From positions 6,014,001-6,078,000 of the forward strand of contig OY969087.1 of assembly GCA_963697525.1 (NCBI GenBank): a stretch of 64,000 bases of DNA, written 5' to 3'. Below are positions 16,006 to 23,763 of the stretch, piece by piece. Source of the DNA: Bradymonas sp963697525. GTDB taxonomy: Bacteria; Myxococcota_A; Bradymonadia; Bradymonadales; Bradymonadaceae. Under the pieces are notes generated by a model that was not told where the DNA came from, ran no database searches, and saw nothing but the letters and a program-made list of their open reading frames with translations. How positions within the stretch are numbered: position 1 is the first letter of the stretch; each line of letters opens with the position of its first letter. A program made the position numbers and the translations under genes.

Positions 16006-17328
16006 ATGAGCAAGCCGCCACGCGTCGACCTGGAGTCGAATTTCGAGGACTACAAGCCCCCCATGGCGCCCAACGCCGCCCTGGTGGAGGCCAACCGCTG
16101 CCTGTTTTGCTACGACGCGCCCTGCACGCGAGCGTGTCCCACGGGCATCGACGTCCCCGGGTTCATCAAGAAAATCGCCAGCGGCAACCTGAAGGGGTCC
16201 GCCAAGAAGATCCTGGAGGCCAACATCCTGGGGGCCTCCTGTGCGCGGGTTTGTCCCACCGAGGAGCTGTGCGAGGGCGCCTGCGTGCTCGAAGACCTGC
16301 ACGAGGAGCCTATCCAGATTGGCCGACTGCAGCGCTATGCCACCGACGCGGTGGTCATGGGCGGCCAGCCGCTCTTCGAGGCGGCGGCGTCCAACGGCAA
16401 GCGCGTCGCCCTGGTGGGCGCCGGGCCTGCCAGCCTGGGCTGCGCCGCCGAGCTCGCCAGATTGGGCTACGAGTGCGTCTGCTTCGAGAAGGCCGACGCC
16501 CCCGGCGGGCTCAACGCCTACGGCATCGCCGACTACAAGATGACCCACGCCACGGCGCTGGCCGAGATCGACTGGGTCCAGCAATTCGGCGTCGACATCC
16601 GCTGCAACCAGGAGGTGGGCGAGGACGTCAGTGTCGAGTCCCTCTTCGAGGATTTCGATGCGATCTTTGTGGGCGTGGGTCTGGCCGGCGTCGATCCCAT
16701 CGGCCTCGACGGCGAAGACCTCGACGGGGTGCGCGACTCGTTGGAGTTCATCGCCGAACTCAAGACCCGCCCCAAAGAAGAACTCTCCTTACAGGGCAAG
16801 CGTGTCGCCGTTGTCGGCGGGGGCAACACCGCCATCGACGCGGTCACCCAGTCGGCACGTCTGGGCGCCCAGGCGGTCTACCTGGTCTACCGGCGCGCCC
16901 AACACCGCATGGGCGCCTACGCCCACGAACAGGAACTCGCCCGGCACGACGGAGGAATCTTCGTCATGGAGGCCCAGCCCGTGCGCGTGCTCGGAGAAGA
17001 CGGCCGCGTCACCGGCCTGGAATGTGTGCGCACCCACAGCCTCAACGGGGACCTGGAGTACATCGACGGCTCCGAGTTTGTGCTCGACGTCGACCTGGTG
17101 CTCAGGGCCACCGGCCAGGCCAAGCACACCGCCTTTTTCGGCCTCTTCGACGGCCTGGAGCTCGACGCCCGCGGTCTTCCGGTGCTCGACGCGCACGGGC
17201 GCACCAGCCTCGAGGGCGTGTGGTCGGGCGGCGACTGCGCCAGCGGCGGCCAGGAGGTCGTCAACGCCGTCGCCGAGGGAAAGACCGCAGCGCACAGCAT
17301 TCACGCCTACTTGCATGGAGACTCCTGA
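16006..17328 (+). CDS. preT: NAD(P)H-dependent dihydropyrimidine dehydrogenase subunit PreT
   Basis: This 440-residue iron-sulphur flavoprotein passes electrons between NAD(P)H and PreA. The N-terminal GltD-like part has cysteine clusters CLFCYDAPCTRACP (about 32-45) and CARVCPTEELCEGAC for Fe-S centres. An FAD-binding Rossmann motif VALVGAGPASLGCA and an NAD(P)-binding motif VAVVGGGNTAIDA follow. The C-terminal GVWSGGDCASGGQEVVNAV closes the FAD site. Its stop overlaps the preA start (TGATG at 17326-17330), so the subunits are translationally coupled. Confidence 0.95.
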   Translation: MSKPPRVDLESNFEDYKPPMAPNAALVEANRCLFCYDAPCTRACPTGIDVPGFIKKIASGNLKGSAKKILEANILGASCARVCPTEELCEGACVLEDLHEEPIQIGRLQRYATDAVVMGGQPLFEAAASNGKRVALVGAGPASLGCAAELARLGYECVCFEKADAPGGLNAYGIADYKMTHATALAEIDWVQQFGVDIRCNQEVGEDVSVESLFEDFDAIFVGVGLAGVDPIGLDGEDLDGVRDSLEFIAELKTRPKEELSLQGKRVAVVGGGNTAIDAVTQSARLGAQAVYLVYRRAQHRMGAYAHEQELARHDGGIFVMEAQPVRVLGEDGRVTGLECVRTHSLNGDLEYIDGSEFVLDVDLVLRATGQAKHTAFFGLFDGLELDARGLPVLDAHGRTSLEGVWSGGDCASGGQEVVNAVAEGKTAAHSIHAYLHGDS

Positions 17329-18629
17329 TGGCCGACCTGTCCTGCAATATCGCCGGGATCAAGTCCCCCAACCCCTTCTGGCTGGCCTCGGCGCCGCCGA
17401 CCAACACCGGTGACCAGGTCGCCCGCGCCTTCGACGCCGGCTGGGGCGGTGCGGTGTGGAAGACACTCGGCGAGCCCATCGTCAACACCTGGTCGCGCTA
17501 CGCCTCCGTGGACCTCGGCGGGGTCAAGATGATGGGCTTGAACAATATCGAGCTCATCACCGACCGCCCGCTGGAGGTCAACTTAAAGGAGATCTACGAG
17601 GTCAAGAAGCGCTACCCCGACCACGCGGTCATCGTCAGCCTGATGGTCGAGGCCGAGCGTGAGGCCTGGCACGACATCGTCAAGAAAGCCGAGGACGCCG
17701 GGGCCGACGGCCTCGAGCTGAACTTCGGCTGCCCTCACGGCATGAGCGAGCGCGGCATGGGCGCGGCGGTCGGCCAGGTCCCCGACTACACCCGCCAGAT
17801 CACCGAGTGGGCCAAGGAGGCCGCCACAGTGCCGGTGCTGGTCAAACTGACGCCCAACGTGGCCGACATTCGCTACCCGGCGCGCGCGGCCAAAGAAGGC
17901 GGCGGCGACGCCATCAGCCTCATCAACACCATCAACAGCCTGATGTCGGTGGATCTGGACACCTTCGCCCCGGCGCCCGACGTCAACGGCTGGTCGTCAC
18001 ACGGCGGCTATTGCGGCCCGGCGGTCAAGCCCATCGCGCTGAATATGGTCTCCCAGATCGGCGCCGACCCGGCCACCGCCGACGTGCCCATCAGCGGCAT
18101 CGGGGGCGTGGCTACCTGGCGCGACGCCGCCGAGTTCATCGCGCTGGGCGCCACCACCGTGCAGGTGTGTACGGCGGTGATGCACTACGGCTTTCGCATC
18201 GTCGAGGACATGATCGATGGTCTGTCCAACTACCTCGACGACAAAAAGATGACCCTCGACGAGCTTCGCGGCATTAGCCTGCCGCGCATCCACGACTGGA
18301 AAGAGCTCGACCTCAACTACGTGGTCAACGCCCACATCGACCAGGACAAATGCATCGGCTGCGGGCTGTGCTACAGCGCATGCGAGGACGGTGCTCACCA
18401 GGCCATCCACGCCCGGCCGCGCGCCGACGGGCGTACCTATGTCGAGGTACGCCCCGACGACTGCGTGGGCTGCAACCTGTGCAGCCTGGTCTGCCCGGTC
18501 GACGGCTGCATCGACATGGTCAAGATCCCCAACGACTACGAGCCGTGCAGTTGGGAGGACTACTCCGAACATGACGGCAAACTCGCGCCGCGCCCGCAGC
18601 ACCAGCGGAGTGATCGAGTGCTCCAGTGA
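17328..18629 (+). CDS. preA: Dihydropyrimidine dehydrogenase subunit PreA
   Basis: This 433-residue FMN-binding TIM-barrel subunit reduces the pyrimidine ring, the first step of the pathway. The active-site loop NFGCPHGMSERGMGA carries the catalytic Cys at about residue 135. FMN and barrel motifs include VLVKLTPNVADI and ISGIGGVATWRDA. Two 4Fe-4S motifs, CIGCGLCYSAC (from about 342) and CVGCNLCSLVCP, lie at the C-terminal end as in the fused eukaryotic enzyme. The last residues (about QRSDRVLQ) and the stop codon are encoded by an AGTGATCGAGTG-type repeat, so the native C-terminal tail appears to have been replaced. The Fe-S motifs are untouched. Confidence 0.95.
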   Translation: MADLSCNIAGIKSPNPFWLASAPPTNTGDQVARAFDAGWGGAVWKTLGEPIVNTWSRYASVDLGGVKMMGLNNIELITDRPLEVNLKEIYEVKKRYPDHAVIVSLMVEAEREAWHDIVKKAEDAGADGLELNFGCPHGMSERGMGAAVGQVPDYTRQITEWAKEAATVPVLVKLTPNVADIRYPARAAKEGGGDAISLINTINSLMSVDLDTFAPAPDVNGWSSHGGYCGPAVKPIALNMVSQIGADPATADVPISGIGGVATWRDAAEFIALGATTVQVCTAVMHYGFRIVEDMIDGLSNYLDDKKMTLDELRGISLPRIHDWKELDLNYVVNAHIDQDKCIGCGLCYSACEDGAHQAIHARPRADGRTYVEVRPDDCVGCNLCSLVCPVDGCIDMVKIPNDYEPCSWEDYSEHDGKLAPRPQHQRSDRVLQ

Positions 18630-18710
18630 TTGAGTGATCGAGTGAACGGCAACTGCGTGACGGCAACTGCGTAACGGCAACTGATTAACGGCAACTGCGT
18701 GACTGCTGCA
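18608..18710. repeat. Composite short repeats after preA (left copy)
   Basis: Two units lie side by side. GAGTGATCGAGTG-type copies run from 18608 to 18644. About four copies of ACGGCAACTGCGTGA/ACGGCAACTGCGTAA, period 14-15, run from 18645 to 18703. The first unit encodes the end of preA. Both units return in the opposite order and orientation after the next gene (19801-19867), so the ureidopropionase gene is bracketed by inverted copies. Confidence 0.75.
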
Positions 18711-18755
18711 CGTTTTTGTGTGGCTTGGATTTCTTCGACATAAGACGAGAAGACA

Positions 18756-19619
18756 ATGAACAAAGTGAAGTGCGGACTCATTCAGTGCTCTAACCCCATC
18801 AACGACGAGACGGTTCCGGTCGCCGACATCCAAGAGGCGGCGGTCGAGAAGCATCTCGGCTTCATCAACAAGGCCGGCCAGGAGGGCGTCCAGATCCTGT
18901 GCCTCCAGGAGATCTTCAACGGTCCGTACTTCTGCCCCAGCCAGGATACGCGCTGGTACGACGCTGCCGAGCCCGTGCCCGGGCCGACGACCAAGCTCAT
19001 GCAGCAGTACGCGGCCAAATACCAGATGGTGATCGTCGTGCCGGTCTACGAGGAGGCGATGCGCGGGGTGTATTACAACACCGCCGCTGTCATCGACGCC
19101 GACGGCACCTACCTGGGCAAATACCGCAAGCAGCACATCCCCCAGACCTCCGGGTTCTGGGAGAAGTTCTTCTTCAAACCCGGCGACGGCGGCTATCCGG
19201 TCTTCGAGACGCGCTACGCCAAGGTGGGCGTGTATATTTGCTATGACCGCCACTTCCCCGAGGGCGCGCGCGCCCTGGGGCTCAATGGCGCCGAGATCGT
19301 GTTCAATCCCAGCGCCACCGTCGACGGGTTGAGCCGGTACTTGTGGAAGCTCGAGCAGCCCGCCCACGCCGTGGCCAACGGCTACTACGTCGGCGCCATC
19401 AACCGCGTGGGCACCGAGGCGCCCTGGAATATCGGCAAATTCTACGGTTCCAGCTACTTCGTCGACCCCCGCGGCGAGTTCCTCGCCGAGGGCTCCGAAG
19501 ACCAGGACGAGCTGATCATGGCCGACCTCGACCTCGACATCATCGACGAGGTGCGCAAGACCTGGCAATTCTTCCGCGACCGGCGCCCCGAGGCCTACAA
19601 GGAACTCGTCGAGTATTGA
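18756..19619 (+). CDS. Beta-ureidopropionase (N-carbamoyl-beta-alanine amidohydrolase)
   Basis: This 287-residue nitrilase-superfamily enzyme hydrolyses N-carbamoyl-beta-alanine or N-carbamoyl-beta-aminoisobutyrate to the beta-amino acid, CO2 and ammonia, the third pathway step. The Glu-Lys-Cys triad is visible: Glu in LCLQEIFNGPYFC, Lys in YRKQHIPQ, Cys in YICYDRHFPEGARAL (Cys about 162). FNPSATVDGLSRYLWKLEQP resembles the plant and animal beta-ureidopropionase pattern. ATG 18756 has GAGAAG upstream. The gene is bracketed by inverted short repeats on both sides. Confidence 0.93.
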   Translation: MNKVKCGLIQCSNPINDETVPVADIQEAAVEKHLGFINKAGQEGVQILCLQEIFNGPYFCPSQDTRWYDAAEPVPGPTTKLMQQYAAKYQMVIVVPVYEEAMRGVYYNTAAVIDADGTYLGKYRKQHIPQTSGFWEKFFFKPGDGGYPVFETRYAKVGVYICYDRHFPEGARALGLNGAEIVFNPSATVDGLSRYLWKLEQPAHAVANGYYVGAINRVGTEAPWNIGKFYGSSYFVDPRGEFLAEGSEDQDELIMADLDLDIIDEVRKTWQFFRDRRPEAYKELVEY

Positions 19620-19622
19620 ATG

Positions 19623-19867
19623 GAGTGATCGAGTGATCGAGTGGTCGAGTGATCGAGTTCTTGCGCTGAGGCGCTGAGGCGCTGATAGCGTTGTTGCAGA
19701 TCGCTCGATCACTCGTCGCCACGCAAATCACCCGTTCGCCGAATACTCGTGGAGCTCCGATACCGACGATCCGTTCAATTTCGCCGGACTAGGTTAATCC
19801 CGCAGTTACGCAGTCACGCAGTTACGCAGTCGTAGTTCACTCGATCACTCAATCACTCGATCACTCA
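19623..19867. repeat. Composite short repeats before the semialdehyde dehydrogenase gene (right copies)
   Basis: GAGTGATC/GAGTGGTC tandem copies occupy 19623-19659. CGCTGAGG is repeated at about 19664-19685. An inverted TCGCTCGATCACTCG lies at about 19701-19715. CGCAGTTACGCAGTCACGCA-type repeats span 19801-19831. Inverted CACTCGATCACTCAATCACT-type repeats span 19838-19867. The last two are the reverse complements of the two units found at 18608-18710. The array ends nine bases before the ATG of the next gene and may carry part of its leader. Confidence 0.75.
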
Positions 19868-19876
19868 GGACTCAAC

Positions 19877-21370
19877 ATGAACAAACACGACTTCCCCGCA
19901 CGAAGCTACGACTTCGTCGATTATACGCAGGCAAATAACTGGATCGGCGGCGAATGGATGCCGTCGACGACCGGGCGCGTCGAAGACGTCATCAACCCGC
20001 GCCACGGCCGGTCCATGGGCAGAGTCGTCTTCTCCAACGCCGACGATGTGGACGCGGCTTATCAAGCAGCCGCGAGCGCGCAGAAAGACTGGCAGGAGTG
20101 GCCGGTGCGCGAGCGCGCCCAGGTCTTTTTCCAGTTGCGCGACCTGATGCACGCCCACCTCGACGAGCTCAGTTGGCTGCTGTCGCACGAGAACGGCAAG
20201 ACCATCGACCAGGCGCGCGCGGAGGTGCTCAAGGGCATCGAATGCGTGGAGATGGGCGCCTCGCTGCAAAATATGGCCGACGGCGGCCAGCTCGACGTCA
20301 GTCGTGGCGTCAACTGCCGGGTGGTCCACGAGCCGCTCGGGGTGGTCGCCGGAATCGTGCCGTTCAACTTTCCCACGATGGTCCCGCTGTGGATGATCCC
20401 GCAGGCTCTCGTCGGCGGAAACGCCATGATCATGAAGCCCTCGGAGAAGGTGCCCTTCGGCACGATGCGCCTGGCGGAGCTGCTCGACGACGCTGGCCTC
20501 CCCACCGGCGTGTTCAACGTGGTCAATGGCGACAAAGAGACCGTCGAGGCCGTCGTCGACCACCCGGACATCAAGGCCGCGGCGTTCGTCGGGTCGACCC
20601 CGGTGGCGCGCATGCTCTACGGGCGCGGGGCGGCTACCGGAAAGAAGATGCTTTGCCTCGGCGGGGCCAAAAACCACCTTGTGGTCGTGCCCGACGCCGA
20701 GCGCGAGCTGACCTCGACCAACGTGGTCGCCTCCTACACCGGCTGCGCCGGCCAGCGCTGCATGGCCGCCGCGGTCATGCTCGCCGTCGGTGACGTCCAG
20801 CATATCGTCGACGACATGGTGCGTATCTCCCGGGAGATGGTCGTCGGTGAGGACGTCGGCGCGATCGTCACGGCGAAGTCGCGCCAGCGCATCGTCGACA
20901 TCATCGACGAAGCCGAAAGAGACGGCGCCACCGTGCTGGTCGACGGGCGCGACCAGTCCGTCGAGGGCTCGGAGGGCTACTGGCTCGGCCCCACGATCAT
21001 CGACAATGTCACCCCCGAGATGCGCTGCTATAAGGAGGAGATCTTCGGGCCGGTGCTCTCCATCTTGCGCACCGACACGCTCGACCAGGCGCTCGACATC
21101 GAAAACGCCAACCCCTATGGCAACGCGGCGGCGATCTACACCACCAGCGGCGGCGTCGCCGAGAAGGCCATCAACCGCTTCCAGGCGGGGATGTGCGGGG
21201 TCAATATCGGCGTGCCCGTGCCCCGCGAGCCGTTCGCCTTCGGCGGTTGGAACGACAGCAAATTCGGCAACGGCGACATGACCGGCATGGACGGCTTCCG
21301 CTTCTGGACGCGGCCACGCAAGGTCACCGTCAAATGGGCGATCCAACCCGACCAGACCTGGATGAGCTGA
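19877..21370 (+). CDS. mmsA: CoA-acylating methylmalonate/malonate-semialdehyde dehydrogenase
   Basis: This 497-residue aldehyde dehydrogenase converts malonate semialdehyde to acetyl-CoA (or methylmalonate semialdehyde to propionyl-CoA), the final step for beta-alanine or beta-aminoisobutyrate. The nucleophile lies in SYTGCAGQRCMAA (Cys about 295). LGGAKNH replaces the usual ALDH Glu region and is typical of the CoA-acylating MMSDH group. Other motifs are GVVAGIVPFNFPTMVPLWM and KEEIFGPVLSI. Its position after beta-ureidopropionase and before an aminotransferase supports the pyrimidine role. Confidence 0.93.
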   Translation: MNKHDFPARSYDFVDYTQANNWIGGEWMPSTTGRVEDVINPRHGRSMGRVVFSNADDVDAAYQAAASAQKDWQEWPVRERAQVFFQLRDLMHAHLDELSWLLSHENGKTIDQARAEVLKGIECVEMGASLQNMADGGQLDVSRGVNCRVVHEPLGVVAGIVPFNFPTMVPLWMIPQALVGGNAMIMKPSEKVPFGTMRLAELLDDAGLPTGVFNVVNGDKETVEAVVDHPDIKAAAFVGSTPVARMLYGRGAATGKKMLCLGGAKNHLVVVPDAERELTSTNVVASYTGCAGQRCMAAAVMLAVGDVQHIVDDMVRISREMVVGEDVGAIVTAKSRQRIVDIIDEAERDGATVLVDGRDQSVEGSEGYWLGPTIIDNVTPEMRCYKEEIFGPVLSILRTDTLDQALDIENANPYGNAAAIYTTSGGVAEKAINRFQAGMCGVNIGVPVPREPFAFGGWNDSKFGNGDMTGMDGFRFWTRPRKVTVKWAIQPDQTWMS

Positions 21371-21410
21371 TCATTTTGTCAATGACTGCACCTTTGCTGC
21401 GAGGCGTATG

Positions 21411-22730
21411 ATGGAGAGCGACAAGATAGTCGAGCTGTGCAAGAAGCACACGATGTACACCTGGAATAAGGGCGACGCGGTCGACCCGCTGCCCGTCGAG
21501 CGCGCCGAGGGCGTGTATATGTACACTCCCGACGGGCGCAAAATTCTGGACTTCAACAGCCAGTTGATGTGCGTCAACATCGGCCACCACCACCCCAAGG
21601 TGCGCCAGGCGATGAAGCGCCAGATCGACGAGCTGCTGTACGTGTATCCGGGCACGGCCACCAAGGCGCGGGCGCGCACGGCGACGCTGCTGGCCGAGCT
21701 CGTCCCCGGGGACATCAACACGTTCTTCTTCTGCCTGGGCGGCGCCGAGGCCAACGAAAACGCCATCAAGGCCGCGCGCCTGTACACCGGCCGCCAGAAG
21801 GTCTTGAGCCGCTATCGCAGCTACCACGGCGCGACCAACGCGTGCATGCAGCTCACCGGCGATCCCCGCCGGCTGCCCAACGAGCCGGGCGCGCCCGGCT
21901 TCGTCCACGTGATGGACCCGCGCCCGTACAACTACTCCTTTGGCGAGTCCGAGGAGGCGCGCACGGCCGCCAACCTCGAGTACCTCGAAGAGGTCATCAT
22001 GTACGAGGGCCCGGAGACCATCGCGGCGATGTTCGTCGAGACGGTCACCGGCACCAACGGCATCCAACCGCCGCCGGCGGGCTACCTGGCCGGGCTCAAA
22101 AAGCTGCTCGACGAGCACGGCATCCTGCTGGTGTGTGACGAGGTGATGTGCGGCTTTGGGCGCACCGGAAAGATGTTCGCCTTCGAGCACTACGACGTCG
22201 TGCCCGACATCGTGACGATGGCCAAAGGGCTGTCCAGCGCCTACGCCCCCATCGCGGCCATGGGCATCAGTGATCCCATCGCCGAGCATTTTCGTGAGAA
22301 CGTCTTTTGGGGCGGGCTGACCTATAACTCCCACTGCCTGGGGCTGGCGGCCGCAGAGGCCAATATCCGGGTGCTCCTCGAGGAAGGCATGGTCGACAAC
22401 GCCGCCCAGCTCGAGCGCGTCATGCGCGCCGAGATGGACCGCCTCGCCGACAAACATCCCTCGTTCAAAGAGGGGCGCGCGCTGGGTCTATTCGGCATGA
22501 TCGACGTGCAGAAGAACAGCGCCGGCGAGCCCATGGCGCCGTATAACGGCAGCCATCCGGCGATGAAAGAGCTGTCCGAGTTCTTCCTGGACAACGGTCT
22601 ATTCACCTTCGTGCGCTGGGGAAGCTTCATGTGCAATCCCCCGCTGTGCATCACCGAGGAGCAGTTGCACGAGGCCTTCGAGATCATCGACCGCGGCATG
22701 GAGATCACCGACCGCGCCTTCGAGGGATAA
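21411..22730 (+). CDS. Class III aminotransferase, probable beta-alanine transaminase
   Basis: This 439-residue PLP enzyme has the class III (omega-transaminase) fold. FCLGGAEANENAIKAAR binds PLP phosphate, SYHGATNAC is the usual aromatic-Gly pocket, LLVCDEVMCGFGRTGKMF holds the PLP-binding Asp, and TMAKGLSSAYAP holds the Schiff-base Lys. Given its neighbours it probably transfers the amino group of beta-alanine or beta-aminoisobutyrate to a keto acid and yields the semialdehyde used by the dehydrogenase. Tandem ATG codons lie at 21408 and 21411; the second has better spacing from GAGG. It is probably the last gene of the operon. Confidence 0.9.
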   Translation: MESDKIVELCKKHTMYTWNKGDAVDPLPVERAEGVYMYTPDGRKILDFNSQLMCVNIGHHHPKVRQAMKRQIDELLYVYPGTATKARARTATLLAELVPGDINTFFFCLGGAEANENAIKAARLYTGRQKVLSRYRSYHGATNACMQLTGDPRRLPNEPGAPGFVHVMDPRPYNYSFGESEEARTAANLEYLEEVIMYEGPETIAAMFVETVTGTNGIQPPPAGYLAGLKKLLDEHGILLVCDEVMCGFGRTGKMFAFEHYDVVPDIVTMAKGLSSAYAPIAAMGISDPIAEHFRENVFWGGLTYNSHCLGLAAAEANIRVLLEEGMVDNAAQLERVMRAEMDRLADKHPSFKEGRALGLFGMIDVQKNSAGEPMAPYNGSHPAMKELSEFFLDNGLFTFVRWGSFMCNPPLCITEEQLHEAFEIIDRGMEITDRAFEG

Positions 22731-22771
22731 TCGGGCCGCAAACGCACGCCGACTCCGACACCGGGCGAGGT

Positions 22772-23581
22772 CTAGCGCGCCACGACCACCTTGGCGGTGC
22801 GGGCAATGGTGCCGTCTTCGAGTTCGAGTCCGTGGCGCTCGACGCGCACGATCTCGCCGGACTCGAAGTCGTCGGAGTCGACCAGCTCGACCGCCTCGTG
22901 CAGCCGCGGGTCCATCGGCTCGCCGGGCTCGCCGAGCAGGCGGGCGCCCTCGGTGCGAAAGAACGCCAGCAATTGAGAACGAATCCCCTCCATGCCCTCG
23001 CGCCAGGGGCCGCTGGCGCCCATGTCGAGGGCGCGTTCGATGGAGTCGAGCACGTCGCCCAGCCCGGATAGCAGGCGCACGCGCTCGTCGCGCTGGGCCT
23101 GCGACACTGCGTTGGCCGCGCGACGACGCACCCGCGCGAGGTCGTCCATCAACCCCTCGATGCGCTCCTCCAGACGCGCGACTTCGTCGGCGCGCTCTTG
23201 CTCGGCGCGCTCTTGCTCGGCCTCCTCAGCCTCGTTTTGCTCCGCTCTCGCCTCGGCCGCGGCGTCCGGTTGGCCCGTGGGCGGCGTTTGCGCAGCCTGC
23301 GCTTTGACAGCCTCCTCGGCGCGCGCCGCCCGACGCTGCTGAGCCTCGAGTTCGGAGCGCATCGTGCGCAGTTCCAGCTCGGCGGCGGCGAGCTCGCGCT
23401 CGAACGCCTCTTGCTGGGCACCGGTAGTGCGCACGGCGCCGCGCAAGCGGTCATTCTCGCGGCGTAGCTGCTGCACCTCGGCCATCAGCCGGTCGCGCTG
23501 GCGAGCGAGTTGCTCGGCGACATGCATCGGAACGTGGCGCTGGCTGCGCCCTCGTGGTCGTTTGTCGTAGGGGAAAACCAT
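22772..23581 (-). CDS. grpE: GrpE-like nucleotide exchange factor with long coiled-coil N-terminus
   Basis: The 269-residue product ends in a recognisable GrpE head: LLGEPGEPMDPRLHEAV, SDDFESGEIVRVERHGLELE and GTIARTAKVVVAR. These correspond to the beta-domain that opens the DnaK nucleotide site. Before it lies an Arg/Glu/Ala-rich coiled coil of about 150 residues, longer than in standard GrpE (about 180-200 residues in total), with an Ala/Glu/Gln-rich insert around 105-130. No dnaK or dnaJ adjoins it; the neighbour upstream is a Ser/Thr kinase gene on the same strand. It may be a second, divergent GrpE. Confidence 0.8.
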   Translation of the reverse strand: MVFPYDKRPRGRSQRHVPMHVAEQLARQRDRLMAEVQQLRRENDRLRGAVRTTGAQQEAFERELAAAELELRTMRSELEAQQRRAARAEEAVKAQAAQTPPTGQPDAAAEARAEQNEAEEAEQERAEQERADEVARLEERIEGLMDDLARVRRRAANAVSQAQRDERVRLLSGLGDVLDSIERALDMGASGPWREGMEGIRSQLLAFFRTEGARLLGEPGEPMDPRLHEAVELVDSDDFESGEIVRVERHGLELEDGTIARTAKVVVAR

Positions 23582-23763
23582 CGGCGGCTACCTCGTACCT
23601 CGGAGCGTGCTGCTTGCTCGGTCGCACAAAGTATAAACACGCATATAATTTAGGCACACCCACCTCGCACATCGGGCGCGCTCGTGGCCAACTACTTCTC
23701 TTGGGGGCCTTGGTAGGAGCCCCGCCCTTGGAACCATCCGCCGACCAGGGCATTGCGGTGCGG

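Noticed and set aside
23630..23660. Promoter with TATACT/TATAAT-like boxes before the GrpE-like gene
   Set aside because: The -10-like boxes are real, but no acceptable -35 box lies at the right distance, so I could not support a promoter call.
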